DNA from: Megalobrama amblycephala
Lineage: Eukaryota; Chordata; Actinopteri; Cypriniformes; Xenocyprididae
Reading direction: 5' to 3'
Length of the DNA: 64,000 nt
NCBI RefSeq assembly: GCF_018812025.1
Contig: NC_063054.1
Location: 5,878,582 to 5,942,581, forward strand
The notes beneath the pieces were generated by a model. It was not told where the DNA came from. It saw only the letters and a list, made by a program, of their open reading frames with translations, and did not search any database. Below are positions 11,158 to 20,856 of this stretch, piece after piece; positions within the stretch are counted from its first letter, which is position 1, and each line of letters opens with the position of its first letter. Made by a program: the position numbers and the translations under genes.

Positions 11158-11274
11158 GTATTACACAGTATGAAAGAAAAGAAATACATCAACCATGTGT
11201 AGATGGACAGAAACAATGGTTGTGTTTGAAAAAGGAAATCAAGAAACTTCCTGGTATTTTTGTTACATAGAAAA

Positions 11275-11478
11275 CGTCTTGGGTTACGAGTGTAACCCTT
11301 GTTCCCTGAGTAAGGGAACGAGACACTACGTCAGTGACGTGATGGGAATCCTCTGCATTTTTGTGTTCGTGAAGCACTATTGTATCCAACCAATGAGAGA
11401 ACGTGACGTCAGAGGCGGGCGACGTCGCGGACCGGAACCTATAAAGCATGCCCAGAAACAAAGAACGCTAGCTTCTGT
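11275..11478 (-). repeat. DIRS 3'-side inverted terminal repeat
   Basis: Positions 11325-11478 are the inverted copy of 16612-16764, with only minor differences visible. The outermost 50 bp (11275-11324) are unique to this end. They are found again, inverted, in the ICR at 11535-11584. Confidence 0.9.
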
Positions 11479-11534
11479 GATATGTCTGAAGTAAGCGCTC
11501 CAGGCATGCTGGAGGTACGGCAACGTGACGTAGC

Positions 11535-11632
11535 GTCTCGTTCCCTTACTCAGGGAACAAGGGTTACACTCGTAACCCAAGACGTTCCCTTTCGTGGGAA
11601 CTATCGACGCTACGTCAGTGACGTGATGGGAA
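11535..11632. repeat. DIRS internal complementary region
   Basis: The first half (11535-11584) is the exact complement of the element's 3' extremity (11275-11324). The second half (11585-11632) is the complement of the 5' extremity (16743-16790). This fused copy of the two ends is the template thought to let DIRS elements restore their termini and circularise. Its near-perfect match to both ends suggests a fairly recent insertion. Confidence 0.92.
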
Positions 11633-11643
11633 CGCTGTCCCCA

Positions 11644-12730
11644 CTACGCCGTGCCTCCGAGTGCCTGGCTGCTATCTTGTAACACCAAAGCACCCGGAGT
11701 ACTACTCACATTAAGATTATAAAATCTGATGAAGGTGTGCTGGGATGACCATCCAGCAGCGCCACAAATATCCGCCAAGGAAACTCCTGACATGTGAGCT
11801 CTTGAAGCAGCCATACCTCTTGTTGAGTGTGCCCTAACATTCAAGGGGCACGGACGCCCCAGGGCTTTATACGTCAATGAGATGGCCTCAACCACCCATT
11901 TACTCATCCTCTGCTTAGACGCTGGGCCCCTCGACTCGGGGACCCATAACATACAAATAGTTGGTCTGATTTTCTCCACAGGGCAGCTCTGTGAACATAA
12001 GCGTCCAATGCCCTCACAGGACACAGCAGATTAAGTTTTCCTGATCCGGATTAGTGAACGGAGGGGGATAAAAAGCCTCCAAAACGATAGGACCTGGGAC
12101 CCTAGTGGGGACCTTAGGAATGTAACCAGGCCTTGTATGTAGAAAGGCCTTAACCATGCCTGGTGCAAACTCTAAACATGATGGTGAAACCGAAAGAGCT
12201 TGAAGGTCACCTATCCTTTTCAAGGATGAGATGGCCAGTAAAAACACAGTCTTCAATGTGAGCATTTTATCTGACACATCTTCCAAAGGTTCAAAGGGCG
12301 CCTCAGCCAACCCTTGTAACACAATGGCTAAGTCCCAGGTCAGAGATTTTGGGCGTACTGAAGGCCTCAGCCTCAGTGCGCCACGAAGGAAGCGAACAAC
12401 TAAGGGGTCTCGACCTACCAAGACACCACCCATAGGAACATGATAGGCTGAAATAGCAGCCACATACACTTTTAATGTGGAGTGAGTTAAGCCTTCTGAA
12501 AGCTTTTCTTGAAGGAATTGAAGCACATAGCTGACAGATGAGTGGACCGGGTCCACCCTATGATGACTACACCATGTAGCGAAAACCTTCCACTTATACA
12601 TATAAAGCTTCCTTGTAGATGGAGCTCTGGACTGAAGGATGGTCTCCACAACCTCGGTTGGAAGACCAGATTCTATGAGCCTTGCCCCCTCAGAGGCCAG
12701 GCCCACAGTTTCCACATTTCTGGACGGGGA
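11644..12730 (-). pseudogene. DIRS tyrosine recombinase (broken by a frameshift)
   Basis: The core-binding part and the first catalytic Arg are read in the long frame that ends at 12014. That frame starts at 13423, but only its C-terminal half, from about 12730, makes sense as recombinase. Its markers are 'STRKLYMYKWKVF' and the box I Arg in 'LKRIGDLQAL'. The second half is in another frame (11644-12024) with box II: 'HSTRGMAAS', a Trp in 'AAGWSSQHTF', and the nucleophilic Tyr in 'RFYNL'. The full R-H-R-W-Y set can be seen, but a frameshift near 12014-12024 splits the protein. In an active element this enzyme would insert the double-stranded circular cDNA. Confidence 0.85.
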
Positions 12731-12933
12731 TGTAAAATCATGCCGCCCGCTTGGGACAGGAGATCCTGTCTGACTGGAAGCTCCAGAGGAGAGCCGTGAA
12801 GAAGTGATACTAGGTCCGCAAACCATATTCTTGTTGGCCAGAAAGGAGCCACCAATATCAGGTCTACCCCTTCCTGACGGACTTTGTCCAGAACTCCCGG
12901 GAGCAGAGAGACTGGGGGAAAAGCATACAGACG

Positions 12934-13400
12934 TCACCTCGGCCACGTCTGTATCATGGCATCCAACCCCAGAGGAGCTGGGTGCCTCAGAGAGTACCAC
13001 AGAGGGCATTGAGTTGACTCCTCTGTGGCAAAGAGATCGACTTCCGCTCGACCGAATGTTTTCCATATGAGCTCCACTACCTCTGAGTGAAGCTTCCATT
13101 CCCCCGGACTCGCGCTCTGCCTCGACAGAGCGTCCGCCCCCATATTCAAATACCCCGGAATATACGCCGCCTTTAGCGAGAGTAATTTCCCTTGGGTCCA
13201 CAGGAGGATGTGACTGACCAGTTTGCATAGTGGACGAGATCGCAGTCCCCCTTGGTGATTTATGTAGGACACCACCGTAGTGTTGTCTGTCTGAACCAAC
13301 ACATGGTGGCCCCTCAGGTCGGGGAGGAAGTGCTTCAGAGCCTGAAACACTGCCAGCATCTCCAGCCGATTTATGTGCCAGGAGAGCTGGTGTACCTCCC
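12934..13400 (-). pseudogene. DIRS RNase H domain
   Basis: The readable frame (from 13359, with homology extending up to about 13400 out of the ATG frame) shows the conserved Glu in 'RLEML'. The RNase H core follows with 'VQTDNTTVVSYINHQGG'. After this come 'YIPGYLNMGADALSR', with its conserved Asp, and a tail typical of DIRS RT-RH polyproteins. RNase H removes the RNA strand during cDNA synthesis. It overlaps the beginning of the recombinase frame on the same strand, as expected for DIRS. Upstream it is joined to RT sequence by a deletion at about 13421. Confidence 0.85.
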
Positions 13401-13459
13401 AGTGACCTTGTGCTTGAGCTCATAGTTCAGCACGCGGATGCCCTGGAGTCTCAGCGGAG

Positions 13460-13593
13460 CCAAGGCTGCATCCACGCACTTCGTGAACGTGCGGGGTGAT
13501 AGTGATAGGCCGGAGGGAAGAACCTTGTATTGGTATGCTTCGCCCCCGAAAGCAAACCTGAGGAACTTCCTGTGAGAAGGATGGATGGAAATG
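13460..13593 (-). repeat. 134-bp duplicate of DIRS RT segment 14220-14353
   Basis: An exact direct copy of 14220-14353 (offset 760). Both encode the RT stretch around 'LPSGLSLSPRTFTKCVD'. The two copies flank a foreign 626-bp insert (13594-14219). Confidence 0.95.
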
Positions 13594-14219
13594 CAATTGC
13601 GAGAGCAATTGCACTTACTTCTGCACCACTGCTCAGATACTTAAGCCAATTTCGCCCATCGTAAAATGCAGTGCTTCAGGACAGAAGCTCTGTTGTGCTG
13701 ACTTATGAAACTTCTCTTCACGAGGACAAATGACCATAGTCAAAAGTAAATTAAAACTATGTCATTAGCTTTTTAGCTCAGTAGCGGGAAGAAAGTGTGC
13801 AAAAAGTAAGAAATGACTTGTGGGAAAAATACAAATATCTACAAAATGAAATTAAATAAATTTTATGTTTTTAAGGTAAAAAAATGTGTCTATTGCACAA
13901 CAAAAAATAAAAGATTTACAGGTGGAGGGTTGGATATTTTTCAATTATATGTGACAGACAGAAAGAGCATTTAAGATAAATATACAGCCAATATCTAAAA
14001 AACATTATAAATATAAAAGAAAAGCAGAGTCCACACCACAACTATGACGATAACAACACAGAACAATTTTTCACTTTCAGAACGATTTTTCAAGCTGATA
14101 AAAACATTGACAGCATTAACTGCATTATTATTTTATAATGTTTCCTGGGGTGCACTTATAATGTTAGAATGCTTTTTACATCACAAATTGTCATAATTTA
14201 GAAATAAAAGGCATTTTTC
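13594..14219. repeat. Foreign insert inside DIRS, copied from 17550-18168
   Basis: Positions 13602-14220 are identical, as far as I can read, to 17550-18168 (offset 3948, same orientation). That sequence lies outside the DIRS element. An 8-bp filler (13594-13601) separates the copy from the duplicated RT segment. The filler and the start of the copy contain the short self-complementary 'gcaattgc'. The insert carries no recognisable gene or transposon ends. Confidence 0.93.
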
Positions 14220-14913
14220 CCAAGGCTGCATCCACGCACTTCGTGAACGTGCGGGGTGATAGTGATAGGCCGGAGGGAAGAACCTTGTATTGGTATGCTT
14301 CGCCCCCGAAAGCAAACCTGAGGAACTTCCTGTGAGAAGGATGGATGGAAATGTGAAAATATGCGTCCTTCAGATCTATCGCCACAAACCAGTCCTCGGA
14401 TCTGATCTGTGGAATAATCTGTTTGAGTGTAAGCATCTTGAACTTCAACTTCTTTACAGATCGATTTAGTATACGAAGATCTATGATCGGACGCAACCCC
14501 CCATCCTTCTTTGGAACAATGAAGTAGCGGCTGTAAAAGCCTGACATTTTGCTGGGAGAGGGAACCCGTTCTATAGCCCCTTTTTGCAAAAGCGTCGTAA
14601 CCTCTTGTTCCATTACCAGAGACTGCTCTGGAGCTACCACTGTGTGAATCACTCCACTGAACCTGGGCGGACGAGAACCGAACTGAATTCTGTAGCCCTG
14701 TTCTACCATGAGCAGCACCCATTTCGAAATATTTGGAAGACATTTCCATTCCTCCAAAAATTCTACTAAGGGAACCAGCCTCTCGAGACTGGTCTCTGGT
14801 GTTTTTTGAGCACTTGGCTCGTTTATCTGACGCAGCGCACCGGCAGATAAGCGAATCACGTGCTGGCCGACCCTCCTCGGAGGATCGACAGGGACTGCTG
14901 CGCCCTGTCGCAC
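14220..14913 (-). pseudogene. DIRS reverse transcriptase, N-terminal and palm part
   Basis: The frame from 14913 shows the order expected of an RT: 'LQKGAIERVP', 'RYFIVPKKDGGLRPIIDLR', then the palm motif A 'FVAIDLKDAYFHI' with its catalytic Asp. The motif B region 'VLPSGLSLSPRTF' follows, after which the frame runs into the foreign insert. The duplicate at 13460-13593 continues the sequence up to 'RVLNY'. There the motif C (YxDD) that should follow is absent, because a deletion near 13421 joins directly to RNase H. The enzyme cannot be active. It would otherwise copy the element RNA into cDNA. Confidence 0.88.
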
Positions 14914-15027
14914 ACTGGGTGGCAGGGTTGGCAGAACAGTCCCTTGAGGGCACCGATGGGGAACGATAGAAATTAATCGTCGAACCCTTCGGAGGGGGCT
15001 GCCCTCAGAAACCCTGGCCCATGAGCA

Positions 15028-16462
15028 TCAGGATTTCTTTTGGGAAGCCTTCCGGGAAATAATGACGGTCCTCAGATCCGCCCTACCCCCGGAAGGCTTT
15101 GGCTGTGCAGCACGCTCCGGTCCCCAAGCTTTCCGCGGGGGAGCACGGGCGGCCACACTAGTCTTTTGCTGGGACCTGTGTCCCGAGGAGCCGGCTATCG
15201 GCTGAGGCTGCCCCCGCCCAGCAGCCTCAGGGGGATGAGATTTTCGGGGGAGGAACCTCTGGAACGCCGCTTTCTGCTTTTTCGCCTCCTCGAACCTGTC
15301 GACGACAGTATTAACTGCGTCGCCGAACAGGCCCTCGGAGGAAAGCGGCGCATCCATAAGGATGTGTTTATCCTTCTCCTTAATATCAGCTAGGTTGAGC
15401 CACAGATGTCTCTCCGTGGCCACCAGGGCTGCCATAGAGCGGCCTACTGACTTGGCCGTCTCCTTGGTGGCACGGAGAGCTAAATCTGTGGCCTTCCTCA
15501 ACTCCTGAATGGTTTCGAAGGTTACCTCCCCACTTTCGTCAATCTCCCCCAGCAGATCAGCTTGGTATGCCTGCAGTATTGACATAGTGTGCAGACATGC
15601 CGCAGCCTGACCCGCTGCCGAATAAGCCTTGCCCACCAGATTCGATGTTTGCTTTAAAGGTCTGGTGGGCAACGTCGGGGATTTCAGGGACGATGCAGAC
15701 TCCCCCATAACCGTGTTGCTTCAGCCCAGTAATATTGCTGTACATAGATGTCTGTGGGCTGAAGACACGGTACTGCACAGGTCTATTCCACGACCTCGAC
15801 ACCTCGGTGTGGAGCTCGGGAAAGAACGGCAGTCCCCGACGCTGGGGTAGTGACCTAGCTGGGAGGAAGCGTTCATCCAACTTGCTTTTAACTTTAGGAA
15901 CGCTTTCCTCCGCGGGCCAGCATATATTTAGTTTCTCTACTGCCCGGGTCACTACCTCCATAAGCTCCTCATGGGCTGGAGATGAGGATGACGGTCCCTC
16001 ATCACCACCCTCGACACCTTCAACATCAACCTCCTCGGAGGAAGATATATTCAGTGCCGGTGCCTCCCTTTGAGGGGAAGAAACCGCAGCGCGTGCTTCC
16101 ACCACCAAAGGAGAGACACTAGATCTAGCAGGTAAGGGGAGCGATAAGGCAAAGCCCATCTCTCCCCCCTCTGCTAGATCCATTTGTGAACCCCACGAGT
16201 GCAGCCTTCGCTGTGCCTCGGCAGCAGCGGGACCAGACCCGCGGGGAACACTCGCCGCGGCGCCCTCCTCAAAGAGCGCCCGGCGTGAGCGCAGCGCCCT
16301 GAGAGTGAGCCGCTCACAGTGCACACAGACAGCCCCCTCAAGAGCTGCCTGTGCGTGCTCAACTCCCAGGCATTTCACACACATCTCGTGTGTATCTCCC
16401 TCCACGATGAATCGCGGGCAAGGAGGTGCACACTTAGTGAAACGCTGGCTTTTCTCCGTCAT
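15028..16462 (-). pseudogene. DIRS gag-like ORF (frameshifted)
   Basis: The ATG at 16462 opens a 301-codon frame. Its N-terminus carries a Cys/His cluster ('CAPPCP', then 'HEMCVKCLGVEH', then 'CVHC') resembling a small zinc-binding module. A Ser/Glu-rich acidic linker follows ('SSSEEVDVEGVEGGDEG'). Around 15700-15720 the sensible frame shifts to the one ending at 15028, an alpha-helical, Ala/Lys-rich C-terminal half ('AYSAAGQAAACLHTMSILQ'). Gag-like proteins of DIRS elements package or bind the RNA. The position, first on the coding strand, fits. One frameshift separates the two halves. The C-terminal half ends in a basic tail. Confidence 0.75.
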
Positions 16463-16611
16463 TTTCTTTATATATATATATGTCTTTTATGTGTCTTATT
16501 TCACTTGTTAGAAACTCTTGTCCTCAGACGAAGAGATCACTTTCTGACGAGATGGTAGACAGACAACAGTAAATAAGACAGACAAGATACAAATAGCGCT
16601 TACTGAAGACA

Positions 16612-16790
16612 ACAGAAGCTAGCGTTCTTTGTTTCTGGGCATGCTTTATAGGTTCCGGTCCGCGACGTCGCCCGCCTCTGACGTCACGTTCTCTCATTGG
16701 TTGGATACAATAGTGCTTCACGAACACAAAAATGCAGAGGATTCCCATCACGTCACTGACGTAGCGTCGATAGTTCCCACGAAAGGGAAC
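16612..16790 (-). repeat. DIRS 5'-side inverted terminal repeat
   Basis: This is an inverted copy of 11325-11478, followed by the outermost bases to 16790, which are complementary to the second half of the ICR. The segment next to it (16440-16610) would be the leader ahead of the gag-like ORF. Confidence 0.9.
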
Positions 16791-16959
16791 TGTGTGTTGT
16801 GTTTTGCAAAAAGTGTTTTATGAAATTGAAAACTGAGTCGAAGGCCAAGAGTTAGTGTATGGTTTTGGAGATTTGGTGTGTGGTTCTGGTGTTTGAGTGT
16901 CAGGTTTCAGAAATTATGTGACAAGTAAGGATTTTGTGTGTAAAAACTATAACTCACAA

Positions 16960-17230
16960 TACTGGTCAAAAGTTTGGGATAATTAAGATTTTTTTTTTTT
17001 TAAATGTTTTTGAAACATATTGATGAAATGATCCTTCAGAAATCATCAAGAAACATTTATGAAGACTGAAGTAATGCTGCTGAAAATTCAGATTTGCCAT
17101 TACAGGAATAAATTACATTTTCAAATATATTAAAATACAAAACCTTTATTTGGAGTTGTAATAACATTTTCAAATGTTACTGTATTGTTATCAAATAAAT
17201 GCAACCTTGGTGAACAAAAGAGACTGACAG
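16960..17230. repeat. Dispersed repeat of the 'actggtcaaaagtttg' family
   Basis: It begins with 'actggtcaaaagtttggg' and contains 'tgctgaaaattcag' and 'caggaataaattacatttt'. The same blocks occur at 25222-25480, and a different part of the family at 29735-29860. It is a very common cyprinid dispersed repeat, probably a non-autonomous DNA element, with no coding capacity. Confidence 0.6.
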
Positions 17231-17549
17231 TGTGAGTATAAAAAGGGACAAGTACATATTTCTATGCTTTATAAATAGTCTGATGAAATCAAGAGACATA
17301 GTTTAAGAGATCTGCACAAACTTTGCAGAGTAACCTACATTTCTAAGATTGTCCTCAATTTTAAAGTGTAAAACTATTTGTTGTCTATATAGTGACTGGT
17401 GGTCAGACTCAAGTAAATTTTAAACTTCATTTTTTGGCCATTTGTATTTACAGGACAATAGAGGTGGATGGAAGAGAGGGAAAATTGAGTTGGGACATGA
17501 TGACCCAGTCCAGAGTCAAACCCAGAACCCTATGAGCCAGTTCTCATCA

Positions 17550-18168
17550 AGAGCAATTGCACTTACTTCTGCACCACTGCTCAGATACTTAAGCCAATTT
17601 CGCCCATCGTAAAATGCAGTGCTTCAGGACAGAAGCTCTGTTGTGCTGACTTATGAAACTTCTCTTCACGAGGACAAATGACCATAGTCAAAAGTAAATT
17701 AAAACTATGTCATTAGCTTTTTAGCTCAGTAGCGGGAAGAAAGTGTGCAAAAAGTAAGAAATGACTTGTGGGAAAAATACAAATATCTACAAAATGAAAT
17801 TAAATAAATTTTATGTTTTTAAGGTAAAAAAATGTGTCTATTGCACAACAAAAAATAAAAGATTTACAGGTGGAGGGTTGGATATTTTTCAATTATATGT
17901 GACAGACAGAAAGAGCATTTAAGATAAATATACAGCCAATATCTAAAAAACATTATAAATATAAAAGAAAAGCAGAGTCCACACCACAACTATGACGATA
18001 ACAACACAGAACAATTTTTCACTTTCAGAACGATTTTTCAAGCTGATAAAAACATTGACAGCATTAACTGCATTATTATTTTATAATGTTTCCTGGGGTG
18101 CACTTATAATGTTAGAATGCTTTTTACATCACAAATTGTCATAATTTAGAAATAAAAGGCATTTTTCC
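17550..18168. repeat. Source copy of the 619-bp block found inside DIRS
   Basis: Identical to 13602-14220. Here it is continuous with flanking sequence on both sides and has no target duplications, so it looks like the ancestral location. It contains AT-rich anonymous sequence without a recognisable gene. Confidence 0.85.
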
Positions 18169-18689
18169 TACCCTGATTTTATCCCTCTTATTTGAATGCT
18201 CTGTTTTAAGGGGCGTGTCTGCTGAGAGACTTCAGTGTAAACGCCCACTGCTGTGATTGGCTAATATCTTTCCATTTGAAATAGCTAAGTATTACTCTCT
18301 CTAAAACTTTTAGCATGTTTTTACTGTTACAGCTCTCAAGGTTAACTAATCGTGAAAAGTGTTGCATTACATTTAGATCTATGGCATTATATTTAGATCA
18401 TGGCATGAAAGGCTGCAGTGATGAAGACTGTAGCCGATCACAGACATGTTGTTGAGCGCATGAATGCAGTGATCTCGTCATTGCAACTACATTTCTGCAC
18501 GCTAACGAATGTTTTCTTCGTAACTAACAGTGCAAACACATTGTAACTAAGAGATTTGTTGAAAAAAAAGGGAGTTTTGAGTCCAGAACTCAGTCACTGA
18601 TAAACTCGTGCTGTTTGATTGACAACTTCAGCGATTGTAAAGGGAGCGTTCTTTGATCACTTTCTTTGTATAATTTAATCACAGTTTAA
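18169..18689. other. Anonymous sequence
   Basis: No element ends or coding potential recognised. The TTAA target of the next element is at 18686-18689. Confidence 0.3.
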
Positions 18690-19206
18690 AGGGTTAGTTC
18701 ACCCAAAAATGAAAATTCTGTCAGTAATTACCCTCATGTTGATACAACCATGTAAGTCTTTCTTTCATCTTCGGATCACAAATTAATATTTTTGTGATTA
18801 AATATGAGCGGTGGAATACTCCTCCATTGGCTTTAAGGGGGCCCAAACTTGTCCGTCCAGAAAGTCAGTGAAGAAAATGTTTAAATAGTCCATGCCACTA
18901 CAGTGGCTCACCCGTACGTTTCTCAAGCGACGATAATACTTTTCGTGCGAAAAAAACAAACAAAAGAACGACTTTATTCAACTATTCATTTTCTCTCTTG
19001 TAGGCCTCTGACGTAGCTCCATGACGCATGCGCGAGAACTAAACTGACGACGGTCTTCTTCTACTACTACTTGTTACTGGCTGCTCACTCCTTAGGAGTA
19101 TTACCGCCACCTAGTGTTCAAGATGAAGTGCTGGCATAGCCGCGCTAAACTTTGTTTACAAGCAGGTGAACGCGCGCGCTGTATGTAAAAACCATTATTT
19201 GTAAAT

Positions 19207-19329
19207 ATGTCGGCAGATTTTGACGTAGATGAAGACTTGAATTTTTTTAACCAACCTTACTTATTCGAACCTGAATACACAGACACTGTAAAACTCACTG
19301 TATCATGTATTATGTTTTTTTTTATTTAA
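19207..19329 (+). CDS. Short acidic ORF (40 codons), possible first exon
   Basis: ATG at 19207. The product begins 'MSADFDVDEDLNFFNQPYLF', continues with an acidic 'EPEYTDT', and is followed by a donor-like 'gtaaaa' near 19288. Asp/Glu-rich N-termini with a 'PYLFEP' motif are, as far as I recall, met in a family of predicted fish proteins of uncertain role. It lies between the long inverted arms, convergent with the THAP exon. It may be the first exon of a second transposon gene that has lost the rest. It could also be a captured host exon. Confidence 0.4.
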   Translation: MSADFDVDEDLNFFNQPYLFEPEYTDTVKLTVSCIMFFFI

Positions 19330-19404
19330 TATATAGCCATATACAAATTAAGACAAAACTAAATGAGTGTATCATGACTTTAACAATTACCACATACTGC
19401 TTCC

Positions 19405-19722
19405 ACTTACCTTGTTGGTCTGTATAAACAAGTTGGGCACAGCTGTTGATTTCAGTAATCTTTTTTGTTGAACTGATTTGAAGTCGTCTGGAGAGAAATG
19501 TTCACTGCACAACTTCATGTGCTTGACGAAATTAATTGGTAAATTAACATCCCGTTGAACAGCCAGCAGCCATAGATTCAGTCCCTCACGATCATTTGAT
19601 GGGAAACGGTGAAAGGTAAGCCGTTCATTTTGTGGCAATGTTAAGGCACCTTTACGTTTACTCGTTAGTTTTTCACGATTCGGACATCCAGGAAATGCAC
19701 ACTTTCTAACCATTGTAAACAA
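19405..19722 (-). pseudogene. THAP zinc-finger exon of a Kolobok-like transposase
   Basis: From the ATG at 19722 an intact 104-codon exon runs to 19411. There a perfect donor (GTAAGT, read on the minus strand at 19410-19405) follows in phase 0; the open frame beyond it to 19387 is intronic. The exon contains a complete C2CH THAP finger: Cys-x4-Cys ('CAFPGC'), the invariant Trp in 'LNLWLLAV', Cys-x2-His ('CSEHF') and a terminal 'AVPNLF', matching the AVPxxF box. THAP fingers recognise specific DNA, here presumably the transposon's own ends. The downstream exons and catalytic domain are missing from the element, so this is a DNA-binding fragment and not a full transposase. Confidence 0.8.
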
Positions 19723-20265
19723 TTACTTAGAGCGAGACCAAAAGCACGATTAATGTCGCGCGCGCGCGCGCGTTCACCTGCTTGTAAACAAAGTTTAGCG
19801 CTTCCGGCTATGCCAGCACTTCATCTTGAACACTAGGTGGCGGTAATACTCCTAAGGAGTGAGCAGCCAGTAACAAGTAGTAGTAGAAGAAGACCGTCGT
19901 CAGTTTAGTTCTCGCGCATGCGTCATGGAGCTACGTCAGAGGCCTACAAGAGAGAAAATGAATAGTTGAATGAAGTCGTTCTTTTGTTTGTTTTTTTCGC
20001 ACGAAAAGTATTATCGTCGCTTGAGAAACGTACGGGTGAGCCACTGTAGTGGCATGGACTATTTAAACATTTTCTTCACTGACTTTCTGGACGGACAAGT
20101 TTGGGCCCCCTTAAAGCCAATGGAGGAGTATTCCACCGCTCATATTTAATCACAAAAGTATTAATTTGTGATCCGAAGATGAAAGAAAGACTTACATGGT
20201 TGTATCAACATGAGGGTGAGTAATTACTGACAGAATTTTCATTTTTGGGTGAACTAACCCTTTAA

Positions 20266-20856
20266 ATAACAGATTATTTTCACCCTACTAAGAGAAACAA
20301 CGTGACGTTGACCATTTAGTCACTTGTTTGATTTACTGACACATAGACAAAGAACATCTGACTGTACATGAATCATTACATATCAGGCATTAGAATTAAC
20401 ACAGTTACTTACATGTTGTTGCATTACTGTCAAGTTCATATCGTAAAAGTCTGTTTACAAAGCCTACGCCGAAATACGATCGATTTACCGAATAATCAGT
20501 GAAATCGTGATAACAAATAAATAAGCTCAACTGAGACATTCACATTGTTGAAAATAAATAACCATATTCCTAACATTAGGATCCTTTGAAAGGTAATGTT
20601 ATTTTTAGTCCTGTATTGCTCTTCTCTCCTCCTCATCTCACTAACAAGCCAGTGGGTGAGGCTAACGTTGCAATGATGAAGTAGGCGTTGATTTCTTCTG
20701 CGATTGCGGCGTTTCACCTATCTATGACATGGATAGGCACATTCCAGGATCAGTCGTTTGATGGCCCTGGTGTCAATAAAAGCTTTTATTGGACTAACAA
20801 GTATGTTTTCAGTTCTGAAACTTACAGGACATTCTCATAGTAGGATGACTTCTTAT
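20266..20856. other. Anonymous sequence
   Basis: Nothing recognised. It ends at the TA target of the following Tc1 element. Confidence 0.3.

Larger units (their letters stand above)
11275..16790 (-). mobile_element. DIRS-type tyrosine-recombinase retrotransposon, dead full-length copy
   Basis: DIRS elements integrate by a tyrosine recombinase. They carry inverted terminal repeats plus an internal complementary region (ICR) that copies both extreme ends. All of these are visible here. The termini 11325-11478 and 16612-16764 are inverted copies. The ICR (11535-11632) is complementary to 11275-11324 and to 16743-16790. Read on the minus strand, the order is gag-like ORF, reverse transcriptase, RNase H, tyrosine recombinase. 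Frameshifts, a deletion through the RT active site and a 760-bp rearrangement (13460-14219) make it inactive. No long target duplication is expected and none is seen. Confidence 0.93.
18690..20261. mobile_element. TTAA-flanked transposon with ~490-bp inverted arms and THAP exon (Kolobok-like)
   Basis: The element begins 'agggttagttcacccaaaaa' and ends with its complement, with TTAA on each side (18686-18689 and 20262-20265). The inverted arms run about 18690-19178 and 19763-20261 and are nearly identical. The centre holds a THAP exon on the minus strand and a 40-codon frame on the plus strand. TTAA duplications together with a THAP-bearing transposase point to the Kolobok superfamily; piggyBac shares TTAA but has no THAP domain. 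No DDE catalytic domain is present, so it is non-autonomous. Confidence 0.85.

Noticed and set aside
12014..13423. N-terminal half of the 469-codon frame in DIRS as a separate protein
   Set aside because: This part overlaps the RNase H frame in another phase and is low-complexity Ser/Gly-rich. Only the C-terminal half reads as recombinase.
14198..14953. 251-codon frame overlapping the DIRS RT
   Set aside because: It is a shadow frame of the RT region with no own domain; the RT frame (14191-14913) has all the motifs.
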